A stretch of 55,024 bases of DNA from Cytophagaceae bacterium (GTDB lineage: Bacteria; Bacteroidota; Bacteroidia; Cytophagales; Cytophagaceae), in NCBI GenBank assembly GCA_025054875.1, contig JANWYS010000004.1, positions 2,113 through 57,136 of the forward strand, read 5' to 3'. Below the pieces are notes generated by a model. That model was not told where the DNA came from. It worked only from the letters and a program-made list of their open reading frames with translations, and made no database searches. Of this stretch, positions 17,000 to 25,341 are shown one piece after another. A program made the position numbers and the translations under genes. Positions within the stretch are counted from its first letter, which is position 1, and every line of letters starts with the position of its first letter.

Positions 17000-18105
17000 T
17001 TATCTTTTTTTCTCCGCAATAGCGACAACATAACTACCACCATATGATTGAATACAAAAAAAACATCGGCATATAGCATCACCATCCAGTGAAAACGCTC
17101 GCTTATTTTTTTTGCAATAATCACAAAAATAAGAATAAATACCAAAGTTCGCACAGCGAATAAGAAGTAAATGAATGGATCAACAAGAATTAATACAGAC
17201 GTAAATGAAAGATAAAACAGAATATGTGATGAGTAAAGCAAGCCTAATAAAAATTTCAACAAAGGCTTATAATATATGCTTACGGAAACATGCCTTATTT
17301 TTTGTTGTAACCATGAATAATAATTGGTTTTGGGAATGGAGTAGACATGGGCATCGGGATGTACTACGATGGTAGTGTTGTAAAAGTTGGCATGGTCGCG
17401 TACGAACAGGTCATCATCACCACCGGTTATGTGTTTGTGGTTTTGAAATCCATCATGGCTTCCGTACAAATGTTTTGTATAGGCAAGGTTTCTTCCCACA
17501 CCCATGTAGGGGATGCCTGCCAGAGCAAATGAAAAGTATTGAACAGCCGTATAAAAAGTCTCGTAACGAATCAGTTGGTTCAAAAAGCCTTTTGTTTTTT
17601 TATAAGGTGAATATCCAAGTACTAAGCTTATGTGGTCATTTATAGCCGAGGCCATCATGGATATCCAATTGCTTGAGGCAGGTATGCAGTCGGCATCGGT
17701 AAATAAAAGTATATTGTAAGAAGAATAACTTATAGCCTGCATGAGAGCATATTTTTTGGAGTTGATACCCGTGGGAGTTTGGTCAATACGTATCCACTTT
17801 AGCTTAGGTTCGTTCTTGTACATTGATTTGAAATATTGTTCACTTCCGTCAGTAGAGCGATCGTCAGCAATCAAGATTTCAAAATTATTGTACTTTTGAG
17901 CTAACAACGCTGGCAAAAGATTTTTTAAATTTTCTAACTCGTTGTGTGCAGCTATGATTACCGATACAGGTTCGCTTGATATGATATCTTGTGTTTTTTT
18001 TGCATTATGCAGTGCAAGTCGTATGAAGAAAAATAAGAAAAAAAACAGTTGCACAATACAACTTACAAAAAAGATGAAATAGGCATATTGCATCCATGTA
18101 GTCAT
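16990..18105 (-). CDS. Membrane-anchored family 2 glycosyltransferase
   Basis: 371 aa. An N-terminal membrane segment (residues ~5-30, YFIFFVSCIVQLFFFLFF) is followed by a GT-A domain: PVSVIIAAHNELENLKNLLP, the nucleotide-binding ILIADDRSTDGS, and the DxD metal motif as LLFTDADCIPAS. The C-terminal acceptor loop has GGDDDLFVRDHA and a QxxRH-type element (LQQKIRHVSVS). Two or three C-terminal transmembrane helices follow (from ~residue 285). This layout fits a processive or inner-membrane polysaccharide/lipid glycosyltransferase; donor and acceptor cannot be read from sequence. Its stop overlaps the sigma-factor start by 10 nt. Confidence 0.92.
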   Translation of the reverse strand: MTTWMQYAYFIFFVSCIVQLFFFLFFFIRLALHNAKKTQDIISSEPVSVIIAAHNELENLKNLLPALLAQKYNNFEILIADDRSTDGSEQYFKSMYKNEPKLKWIRIDQTPTGINSKKYALMQAISYSSYNILLFTDADCIPASSNWISMMASAINDHISLVLGYSPYKKTKGFLNQLIRYETFYTAVQYFSFALAGIPYMGVGRNLAYTKHLYGSHDGFQNHKHITGGDDDLFVRDHANFYNTTIVVHPDAHVYSIPKTNYYSWLQQKIRHVSVSIYYKPLLKFLLGLLYSSHILFYLSFTSVLILVDPFIYFLFAVRTLVFILIFVIIAKKISERFHWMVMLYADVFFVFNHMVVVMLSLLRRKKDKWI

Positions 18106-18259
18106 TTCCTTTTGCTCTCAGGTATGGGCTTAAAAATTACGCATCGTATGTGTGTAATATCTTGAGATAGTAATGAAATATACATATGAATTGGTTAGAT
18201 AGATGAATAATTTAGATAAAGGTACAAGATTAAAAATTAATTTTGAGAAAAGCGGAAAG

Positions 18260-19390
18260 ATGTTTTTTCAATTAGAAGCCAAGGATAAGTCAAGCCATGC
18301 AAGAGCCGGTGTAATATATACAGCACATGGAAACATACATACGCCGGTGTTCATGCCGGTAGGTACGGCTGGTACAGTGAAGGCTGTGCATCAAACAGAA
18401 CTGAGTGCTGTGATAGGAGCAGAAATTATTTTGGGCAATACCTATCATCTATATTTAAGGCCGGGAGTGGAAGTATTGAAAGCAGCGGGAGGATTGCACA
18501 AATTTAACGGGTGGCAAAGACCTATTCTCACTGATAGCGGAGGTTTTCAGGTGCATTCACTCAATGAAATAAGAAAAATTAGTGAGGAGGGCGTAGTGTT
18601 CAAGTCGCATATTGATGGCTCTGCTCATATGTTCACACCGGAAAATGTGATAGATATACAACGTAAAATAGGAGCTGATATCATCATGGCTTTTGATGAA
18701 TGTACACCTTATCCGTGCGACTACGCATATGCCAAATCTTCCATGGAACTAACACACCGCTGGTTAAAAAGATGTATTAAAAGGTTTAATGAAACAAAAG
18801 AGGAATATGAATATGCTCAATATTTATTTCCTATAGTACAAGGTAGCGTATATAAAGATTTAAGAAAAATTTCGGCAGAGGTAATCGCTCAAGCCGATTG
18901 CATAGGGAACGCCATTGGTGGACTTTCAGTAGGAGAACCTGCCGAAGAGATGTATGAAATGACGGCTTTAGTGTGCGAGATTTTGCCTGCTCATAAACCC
19001 CGATACCTCATGGGGGTAGGCACACCAGCCAATCTATTGGAGTGCGTTGCTCTGGGAATAGATATGTTTGACTGTGTAATGCCTACGCGTAATGCACGCA
19101 ACGGTATGCTTTTTACTACCGAAGGCATCATCAACATAAAAAATGAAAAATGGAAAAAAGATTTTTCTCCTATTGACCCTAACCTCAACATTTTTACCAA
19201 TGAAATTTATACTAAAGCTTATCTTAGACACTTAATCATAAATAATGAAATTCTCGCCGCTCAGATAGCAAGCATTCAAAATCTTTCTTTTTATTGTTAC
19301 CTTATGCAGCAGGCACGCATGCACATTGTGCTCGGCGATTACATACAATGGAAAAAAGATATTCTCGAAAAAATTATGCGTAGATTGTAA
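18260..19390 (+). CDS. tgt: Queuine tRNA-ribosyltransferase, lacking the zinc cysteines
   Basis: Exchanges G34 of GUN-anticodon tRNAs for preQ1 in queuosine synthesis. 376 aa from ATG 18260, which begins MFFQLEAKDKSSHARAGV exactly as in the family; an upstream in-frame ATG (18203) would add 19 unlikely residues. The TIM-barrel motifs are intact: FMPVGTAGTVKAVH, LGNTYHLYLRPG, the active-site LTDSGGFQVHSL, GGLSVGEP, and nucleophile region GIDMFDCVMPTRNARNGMLF. The usual C-x-C-x2-C zinc ligands are replaced by Leu309, Ile311 and Asn314 (DPNLNIFTNEIYTKAYLRH), while His323 remains. As I recall, this loss is common in Bacteroidota Tgt. The LptF/G-type permease gene follows after 7 nt. Confidence 0.96.
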   Translation: MFFQLEAKDKSSHARAGVIYTAHGNIHTPVFMPVGTAGTVKAVHQTELSAVIGAEIILGNTYHLYLRPGVEVLKAAGGLHKFNGWQRPILTDSGGFQVHSLNEIRKISEEGVVFKSHIDGSAHMFTPENVIDIQRKIGADIIMAFDECTPYPCDYAYAKSSMELTHRWLKRCIKRFNETKEEYEYAQYLFPIVQGSVYKDLRKISAEVIAQADCIGNAIGGLSVGEPAEEMYEMTALVCEILPAHKPRYLMGVGTPANLLECVALGIDMFDCVMPTRNARNGMLFTTEGIINIKNEKWKKDFSPIDPNLNIFTNEIYTKAYLRHLIINNEILAAQIASIQNLSFYCYLMQQARMHIVLGDYIQWKKDILEKIMRRL

Positions 19391-19397
19391 ATCGCTT

Positions 19398-20477
19398 ATG
19401 AAAATTTTAGACCTATACATACTGAAAAAATTTCTGGTAGCATTTTTCTTTGCCATGATGCTGATAGTTTCGGTAGTGTGTATATTGGATATCACCGAAA
19501 GGTTGGACGACTTCATAGATACTGGTTTCGGACCTTTAAAAATCTTCACTGATTATTATATCAACTTCATAGCCTGGTTGGCTAATTTACTGAGTCCTAT
19601 CATAATATTCATAGCAGCAGTGTTCGTTACAGCCCGTATGGCTGCTCATACTGAAATAATAGCCATATTAAGCAGCGGAGTGAGTTTCAGAAGACTATTA
19701 TTCCCATATTTATTAGGTTCGAGTTTTATAGGCATATGTATTTTCATACTTCAGGCATGGATACTGCCGCATGCCAACAAAAAAAGAGTAGATTTTGAAA
19801 ATACGTATCTGGATACAAAATTTTATTTTGAAGAGCGCAACGTTCATATGAAAATATCTCCTGAAACGTACGTTTATTTAGAAGCATACAACAGTGATCT
19901 CAACATGGCTTATCAATTCACGTTGGAAACCATCATTGATAATAAATTGCTGTATAAACTAAAAACAGATAAAATAACCTGGGTTGACAGCTGCAAATGC
20001 TGGTACATGGAGCATTACTCTGAACGTGAATTTAAAGAAAATGGAACGGAACTATATCGCCAGGGATTTAAAAAGTATATTCAAATAGCTTTATCTCCTC
20101 AGGATTTTGGAAACACTTACATGTTACAATCAACCATGACTCTTGAAGAACTGGACAAATACATAGATAAGCTTAAGCTAAAAGGATCTGAAAACATATT
20201 CCCATATCTTATCGAGAAATATGAGCGATTCACATATCCTTTCGCTATTGTTATTTTAACGATGATTGGAGTGGTAGTATCCTCTAAAAAAAGCCGTGAA
20301 GGCACGGGTTTTCAGATTGCTTTTGGATTCGTACTGGCCTTTGTCTACATATTGATGGCTATAGTAAGCCGTAACTTTGCTAATGTTGGAGATATTCCTC
20401 CACTGCTTGCCGTGTGGATACCTAACATATTATTTTCTTCTATCGGATACATCATGTACAGGTACGTACCGAAGTAA
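19398..20477 (+). CDS. LptF/LptG family lipopolysaccharide export permease
   Basis: YjgP/YjgQ-type inner-membrane permease of the LPS transport ABC system, 359 aa from ATG 19398 (MKILDLYILKKFLVAFFFAM). It has the family layout: N-terminal membrane helices (residues ~12-35, 58-85, 100-120, the last with PYLLGSSFIGICIFILQAWI), a large periplasmic beta-jellyroll domain (~130-270) and three C-terminal helices (FAIVILTMIGVVVSSKK; FGFVLAFVYILMAI; ILFSSIGYIMYRYV). Whether it is LptF or LptG cannot be told from one sequence. The LptD homologue at 27.2-29.9 kb would act in the same pathway. Close coupling with tgt (7 nt) looks like an operon. Confidence 0.93.
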   Translation: MKILDLYILKKFLVAFFFAMMLIVSVVCILDITERLDDFIDTGFGPLKIFTDYYINFIAWLANLLSPIIIFIAAVFVTARMAAHTEIIAILSSGVSFRRLLFPYLLGSSFIGICIFILQAWILPHANKKRVDFENTYLDTKFYFEERNVHMKISPETYVYLEAYNSDLNMAYQFTLETIIDNKLLYKLKTDKITWVDSCKCWYMEHYSEREFKENGTELYRQGFKKYIQIALSPQDFGNTYMLQSTMTLEELDKYIDKLKLKGSENIFPYLIEKYERFTYPFAIVILTMIGVVVSSKKSREGTGFQIAFGFVLAFVYILMAIVSRNFANVGDIPPLLAVWIPNILFSSIGYIMYRYVPK

Positions 20478-20658
20478 CCTTGATAAAAATCATAATTTTG
20501 TGCAGAAAAAAATTGAGTTATCACTCAAGATAACCTACCGCTTGCGAAATTGTTGGCTCATAAAATTTTTAATACAAATAAGTTTATATTGAGTAAAACT
20601 TTTTTATTTTGCAGGCATTATATTTTGTACCTTTACCGAGCCTTAATACGAATTACAA

Positions 20659-22230
20659 ATGAAATCTTTTATAAGTCTGGTTATTATCTACAGTTTATAC
20701 AAAATATGCCTTGCGCAATCCATAGTAGCTATGGAGGACTTCAGCCTGGCAAGCCCTTTTAATGAACCGGATGGGAGAAATGATATTGTAAAAATATCTT
20801 CTACAGATTTCATATCTGTTGCAAAAACCAAAGGTAACGTTACCGGTAAGTCTGAATTTGTAATCGAGAGATATAATAATGACCTTAAACCTGTGTGGAA
20901 AACTCCATTACTTACTGATGTCACCGAAGATTACATAGACTTATATTTTAATGGCAAAGATGCCATACTCCTCTCGGTAATTCACGATGAAAAAAATAAA
21001 AAAACTACACTTGTAGCATATGCTTTTGACATTAACACTGGCAATAAAATCTGGGAAAAAGAATTAGAGTCTTATAATGTAGGCGACTGGGAAAACAATC
21101 CCCACAAAGGCAAAGTGAAAGAATCTTTTATTGATATAGTTTGTGAGCATGTAAATAAAAATTTCGTAACTCCGATAGAGTATAAGCATAACATACGTTT
21201 TTCTCAAAACAATGAGAAATTCCTCTCATATGTATACAATTACGGAGAAAGTAACCTTAGCGCCTCTCTATGTGTGTATGATAAATTCTGTAATGTAATT
21301 GCTAAAGGAAAAGTATCGATTGACAATAATTATGTAAATCATGGTATTTATCTGAACAATGCCGGTGACATTTTTATTGTAAACGCTAACCAGTCTGGCA
21401 AGCTCAACATTATACGCTATGACCTTATTACAAAAGACTTTGATATCATGGAACTTCCAGGAGCCAATTTCAGAAAAGATGATTTTCAGGTAGCATTTCT
21501 GAATGACGATGAGCTTTATGTTGCCTGCACGGAATCTTCATCAGACGGTGCCCTTATTGGAGTGATGTACAACAAATTTGATTTTAAAAACAAAACTTTA
21601 GATAAGTCAGTGTTTGAACCTATATCAGGGAAAACCGGTATGATGGTAATTCAGGAACGTAGCAACAATAAACTTTTGAAAGGAGATGAAGATTGGAAAT
21701 ATTACGACATCGCCCACTTCATCATTGATAAGGATGAAGACATAACCATCATATTAGAGAAAAGAATGTTGTATGCACAAGGATATCCGCACATTGCCCG
21801 CGATGTATTTGACGTAAGCCATAAAGTAGAAATAAACGGACACGTACAGACAGAAGGTGTTATCATTCTTGATTTTCACAGAGGCGGCGAATTACGCTGG
21901 GCAAGCTATATTCCCAAAAATCAAATCTATGCTGCTACCGATGGCCTGAACTCCATATCTTTTGTATTTGACCGCAGTCACAAAAATTACTATCGTTTCC
22001 TCTATGCATATTCAGAAGGCCTGGATGGAATGATCACCAGTATCCGATATGTAGCGATAGATAAAAACTCAGGCAAAAAAGTAAAAGATGAAAAATTACC
22101 CAACGACTCAAAACTTCTCCTTGTGCGTGAGTATACTCTATGGAATGACGATAATACCGTAACACTTGTAGGCCGTAAAGGTTTACTCGGAAAATCTTCA
22201 TCTATCGTAAAAATAAAACTTCCAAACTAA
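20659..22230 (+). CDS. Secreted protein of unknown function upstream of the SPFH gene
   Basis: 523 aa with a signal peptide (FISLVIIYSLYKICLAQ). The mature part is rich in short beta-strand blocks separated by acidic turns. Several resemble propeller-like motifs that describe a value and its use, such as LKPVWKTPLL, DINTGNKIWEKELESY and IDKNSGKKVKDEKL. I see no catalytic or metal-binding motif, no lipobox and no T9SS tail. The next gene starts 13 nt downstream on the same strand, so it is probably co-transcribed with the prohibitin-like gene. A beta-propeller fold is a guess from repeat spacing. The 181 bp before it hold no other gene. Confidence 0.8.
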   Translation: MKSFISLVIIYSLYKICLAQSIVAMEDFSLASPFNEPDGRNDIVKISSTDFISVAKTKGNVTGKSEFVIERYNNDLKPVWKTPLLTDVTEDYIDLYFNGKDAILLSVIHDEKNKKTTLVAYAFDINTGNKIWEKELESYNVGDWENNPHKGKVKESFIDIVCEHVNKNFVTPIEYKHNIRFSQNNEKFLSYVYNYGESNLSASLCVYDKFCNVIAKGKVSIDNNYVNHGIYLNNAGDIFIVNANQSGKLNIIRYDLITKDFDIMELPGANFRKDDFQVAFLNDDELYVACTESSSDGALIGVMYNKFDFKNKTLDKSVFEPISGKTGMMVIQERSNNKLLKGDEDWKYYDIAHFIIDKDEDITIILEKRMLYAQGYPHIARDVFDVSHKVEINGHVQTEGVIILDFHRGGELRWASYIPKNQIYAATDGLNSISFVFDRSHKNYYRFLYAYSEGLDGMITSIRYVAIDKNSGKKVKDEKLPNDSKLLLVREYTLWNDDNTVTLVGRKGLLGKSSSIVKIKLPN

Positions 22231-22243
22231 ACCCTTTACAACT

Positions 22244-23143
22244 ATGTTTCTAATCATAACCGGACTTTTTATCTTGTTGGTCGGAATAGCCGTAGGAAAG
22301 GCTGATTCTGCTGCTGCAAAATTTGGCAACCTTTTGAAATTGGGTGGTGTAGCCACTATGCTATTTGGTACGATCATTTCCTGTGTCGTTCAAATTGAAC
22401 CCGGACAAATTGGTATTCAAAAACTCTTTGGCAAGATTGATGAGAAAAATGTGCTAACTAATGGTTTGAACTTCGTAAATCCTCTGGTAGAAGTAATACG
22501 GTTAGACATCAAAACACAAAACTACACGATGGCTTCCATACATGACGAAGGTGACCGCACAAGAAGCGATGCTGTAGCAGTATTATCTGCTGATGGCTTG
22601 GAAGTACACATGGATATATCCATACTTTATCGCATCAGCCCTACAGATGCACCCAGAATTATCAAAGAAACAGGAACGGATTATATAGAAAAAATTGTGC
22701 GCCCCGTAACACGAACCCGCATAAGAGATATTGCTGTATACTATGACGCTGTGTCTCTTTACTCGAAAAAAAGGGACGAATTTCAGGCTAAAATTTTCAA
22801 CGGCATCATGGAAGACTTTAAAAAAAGAGGTATAGTGCTGGAGCAAGTACTCATCAGAAATATAAACTTGCCCCAATCCGTAAAAGCAGCCATAGAAGCC
22901 AAAATCAATGCTGAACAAGAAGCCCAAAAAATGGAATTCGTGTTGCAAAAAGAAAGACAAGAAGCTGAACGTAAACGAGTGGAAGCACAAGGTATTGCCG
23001 ACTATCAACGTATTGTAAGCTCGGGGTTGACAGAAAAGCAACTTCAATATGAGATGATCAAAGCCATCAAAGAATCGCCAAACTCAAAAATTATTGTGAT
23101 GGGCAACGGGAAAGGAATGCCACTGATACTCGGAGGCAACTAA
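22244..23143 (+). CDS. Prohibitin-like SPFH domain protein
   Basis: 299 aa. An N-terminal hydrophobic hairpin or anchor (MFLIITGLFILLVGIAVG and VATMLFGTIISCVV) is followed by the SPFH/band-7 domain (about residues 45-215: IEPGQIGIQKLFGKIDEKNV; GLNFVNPLVEVIRLDIKTQ; ADGLEVHMDISILYRISP) and a C-terminal coiled coil (EQEAQKMEFVLQKERQEAER). Prohibitin-type proteins form large membrane rings and modulate AAA proteases such as FtsH; no HflK/HflC partner lies next to it. The gene is followed by a 1-kb gene-free region. Confidence 0.92.
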   Translation: MFLIITGLFILLVGIAVGKADSAAAKFGNLLKLGGVATMLFGTIISCVVQIEPGQIGIQKLFGKIDEKNVLTNGLNFVNPLVEVIRLDIKTQNYTMASIHDEGDRTRSDAVAVLSADGLEVHMDISILYRISPTDAPRIIKETGTDYIEKIVRPVTRTRIRDIAVYYDAVSLYSKKRDEFQAKIFNGIMEDFKKRGIVLEQVLIRNINLPQSVKAAIEAKINAEQEAQKMEFVLQKERQEAERKRVEAQGIADYQRIVSSGLTEKQLQYEMIKAIKESPNSKIIVMGNGKGMPLILGGN

Positions 23144-23572
23144 GCTTGCTTACCACAAATAGCAGGCCTATCATGCTTTTTCTAATGAGTGTAAATAATT
23201 TAAACCTATGAATAAAGAAGTTTATTTGTTGGGTTATTATTTACACAATCGCTTAGTCGCTGAAGATTGCAGCTTAAGGAAATTGACCATTTAGGTATTA
23301 GTAAATGTGGTTATCGCAAGTACTACTAAGAGAAGTGGGTCGTTAAACCTTGGATTTGTTGATTGCAGAAAGTTTAATGACGTAGCTGTTCATGTTGGCA
23401 TAATTGATAAAATATGGAGCCACTTTTTAGTTATATAGATTGTAGTGGAAACCTTGTTGTACCTGCTATATAAATGCGCAGAGGAGTATCCTAATTGACA
23501 AACTTGCAAATAGTTTCGTTTAACCTGAATACCCCATGAATGTAAAAGTGTAGTGAAATGTTTTTTTCTTTT

Positions 23573-23676
23573 GGGCGCGCCCTATCGGGCCGGGCTGTCC
23601 GCCACTCCGCTATCGCTGCGGTGCTCCGCTAAAGCTCCGCACTGGCCGTTCCGGCCATGGCTCCCATCCCTCGCGC
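23573..23676 (-). repeat. Dispersed GC-rich hairpin repeat, copy 1
   Basis: A 104-bp block far richer in GC than its surroundings, about 91% identical by eye to the block at 54920-55024. The two copies also share the AT-rich lead-in TAGTGAAA(T/C)GTTTTTT. Contained hairpins include GCCC-TATC-GGGC near the left end and GGCCG-TTC-CGGCC at 23644-23656. I assign minus orientation by comparison with the more diverged copies at 40.6 and 47.3 kb, which begin AGGGATA. Not protein coding. Confidence 0.85.
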
Positions 23677-23969
23677 AAGTCCTCTCGAAATTTTTCAGCT
23701 TCATAAGAAAATGTAAACCTCCGAAGTAGCTTGCAAAAGAGAATGCCGGCCGATTTCCAATCGGGAAGTTTAGAAGATACAACACTAGACTTTACCCCAC
23801 ATCCACGCATAAATCCCCCACCAACTTCTCTTCAAAACCACCGACAAACCCAATGTTGTACAATAGGATTGAGCGGTTTCTTTGATTTTCTTTTTTGTGG
23901 AGCTTTCAGCCGAATAAAAAAAGAGCGAACCGCTAAAGTCCGACGCGCCCCAGAAAAAGAAGAACAGAA

Positions 23970-24080
23970 GTTTGCCCGAATCTTTTAGAAATAATGAAAA
24001 CTACCAAATCGTCCTATGCCAATAAGCTCCATTCAAAGCGAAGCTGCGAACCTGACTCTCATTTCTTCTTATGCATAATC
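23970..24080 (+). repeat. Diverged repeat module shared with 40.76-40.87 kb
   Basis: Contains GTTTGCCCGAATCT (23970-23983), an 18-mer at 24006-24023 matching the one at 40793-40810 in 14 positions, AAGCTGCGAACCTGA (24041-24055, 13/15) and TTATGCATAATC at the end. All are in the same order and nearly the same spacing as at 40764-40866. It looks like an old duplicated element with no remaining open frame. Confidence 0.6.
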
Positions 24081-24153
24081 AGGGATAAAAGCAGTTAAAG
24101 CAGAAGTTAAATGCCAAATTTCTGTATGTATATCGGTTTAATGTTTCATATAT

Positions 24154-24687
24154 TCAATAGCTTTCTTTCAAGAGCTCATTAATTTGTTTACATACAAGTT
24201 CAGTTTGGCTGGGACTGGCCGCCTCTTTGTAAGCAATGTTGCCCTTTTTGTCAATAAGTACATATCGGGGAATGTATTGAACATTATATTTGGTGAGTAC
24301 ACTATCTATTTTACCTTGGTCTGAGTAGAGATGAATGGCGCCATCGGTATTTTTCTTTACGTATTTTTCCCATGTTTTTAATGTATAATCATTGTCAAAC
24401 GACACATACATAAACACTATATCAGAATTGTTTTTGTAGAGTTCTCTGAGTTTTTTTCCATGAGGCATTTCAGCCATACAAGGGCCACACCATGTAGCCC
24501 AAAAATCTATGTACACAACTTTACCTTGATAATCAGAAAGAGAAATTTTTTTCCCTTGAACATCCGTAAGCGTAAAGTCAGGTGCTTTGTTAACTGTATG
24601 TTGTGCAAACGCAAAAACGGCAACAATACATACTGCCGGGATACTCAAAATTATACTGGACAACTTTTTTAATCTGTTCATAATCAT
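24154..24687 (-). CDS. TlpA/ResA-like periplasmic thioredoxin
   Basis: 177 aa. The N-terminal hydrophobic signal (KLSSIILSIPAVCIVAVFAFA) is followed by a thioredoxin fold with the redox motif WCGPC in DFWATWCGPCMAEMPHG (about residues 73-77). It starts with APDFTLTDVQGKKISLSDYQ, typical of AhpC-TSA/Redoxin TlpA proteins, and has the cis-Pro motif YIPRYVLIDKKG. Such proteins reduce disulfides in the periplasm, for example in cytochrome c maturation or on misoxidised cysteines; the target cannot be inferred from the neighbours. It stands alone between the repeat region and a divergent lipoprotein gene. Confidence 0.93.
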   Translation of the reverse strand: MIMNRLKKLSSIILSIPAVCIVAVFAFAQHTVNKAPDFTLTDVQGKKISLSDYQGKVVYIDFWATWCGPCMAEMPHGKKLRELYKNNSDIVFMYVSFDNDYTLKTWEKYVKKNTDGAIHLYSDQGKIDSVLTKYNVQYIPRYVLIDKKGNIAYKEAASPSQTELVCKQINELLKESY

Positions 24688-24770
24688 TTTTATGGTAAAA
24701 TAAATGTTTATGAAAGAGAACGTAGAAAGTAAAAATTTCTTATCTTTCAGTTTGTAACTAACATTGAATT

Positions 24771-25133
24771 ATGGAGAAAATCTACAATTTTATACTATAT
24801 ACGTTAGCAACGTTAATTTTGTTTTCCTGTGGTAGCACAAAAGTAGATGATATTGTATCCGAATCGCCCGATAAGAAGGGTAAAATAAAAATATCAGCTT
24901 CCAGAAGTAACAGTTTAGACCCCTTTGATGTAACCATTAACCTATCAGGATATGGGCAGGACCGCAGTATTACCATGCAAATTTTTGCTAGTAACTTATC
25001 ACCAGAAAATGTATTGTTTGACTGGAAGAACAATACCGACTGTGTAGTAACTTTCATACAACAAGACGATACCAAGCGAGTGCTTTACATACGCATTGAT
25101 GAAAACGGGCTCAAACTAAACGAGGTAGGATAG
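24771..25133 (+). CDS. Small predicted lipoprotein
   Basis: 120 aa. A type II signal peptide with lipobox LFSC (Cys at residue 20: FILYTLATLILFSCGSTKV) precedes an ~95-residue beta-rich domain without a recognised family (KGKIKISASRSNSLDPFD; SITMQIFASNLSPEN). Outer-membrane lipid anchoring is inferred. Not obviously part of an operon; a tRNA gene follows on the same strand. Confidence 0.8.
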   Translation: MEKIYNFILYTLATLILFSCGSTKVDDIVSESPDKKGKIKISASRSNSLDPFDVTINLSGYGQDRSITMQIFASNLSPENVLFDWKNNTDCVVTFIQQDDTKRVLYIRIDENGLKLNEVG

Positions 25134-25151
25134 GGTAGTCAAAGAAGTGAT

Positions 25152-25167
25152 AAAATAAATTTATTTT
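25152..25167. repeat. Perfect 16-nt AT palindrome between lipoprotein gene and tRNA-Ser
   Basis: AAAATAAATTTATTTT reads the same on both strands with no loop. It sits 18 nt after the lipoprotein stop and just before the tRNA promoter; it may form the end of the lipoprotein transcript or a bend in the tRNA promoter. Chance occurrence in AT-rich DNA is not excluded. Confidence 0.3.
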
Positions 25168-25170
25168 ACG

Positions 25171-25201
25171 TTGGGCTAAACTCATATAAGTGCTATATTT
25201 G
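25171..25201 (+). promoter_or_regulatory. Promoter of tRNA-Ser
   Basis: TTGG (25171-25174), a 19-nt spacer and TATATTTG (25194-25201) match the Bacteroidota promoter pattern, the -7 box perfectly. It ends 11 nt before the first base of the mature tRNA. Confidence 0.6.
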
Positions 25202-25212
25202 TGGTTTATAAT

Positions 25213-25302
<90 letters not shown>

Positions 25303-25341
25303 ATGCTCTGGCAATCCACGCATATTTAATCGTTGCTTTGC

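Larger units (their letters stand above)
23144..24153. other. Gene-free, repeat-bearing 1-kb intergenic region
   Basis: No convincing coding frame. Its first 430 bp are AT-rich, with an 11-bp perfect inverted repeat (GTGTAAATAAT at 23189-23199; ATTATTTACAC at 23236-23246). A GC-rich hairpin repeat follows (23573-23676). The rest includes a perfect small hairpin (CCGATT-TCC-AATCGG, 23750-23764) and a module (23970-24080) similar to one at 40764-40866. Short open frames overlapping the GC-rich block are translations of the repeat. Confidence 0.7.

Noticed and set aside
23189-23246. The 11-bp inverted repeat after the SPFH gene as an intrinsic terminator
   Set aside because: The spacer is 36 nt, the arms are AT-only apart from two G/C pairs, and there is no U-tract. 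It is recorded in the region entry but not as a terminator.
23582-23988. Several short open frames on both strands (60-85 codons) across the GC-rich repeat, including one on + from 23731
   Set aside because: They follow the repeat and its GC bias, overlap each other, have no ribosome-binding site or recognisable protein, and copy 2 at the right edge would disrupt them.
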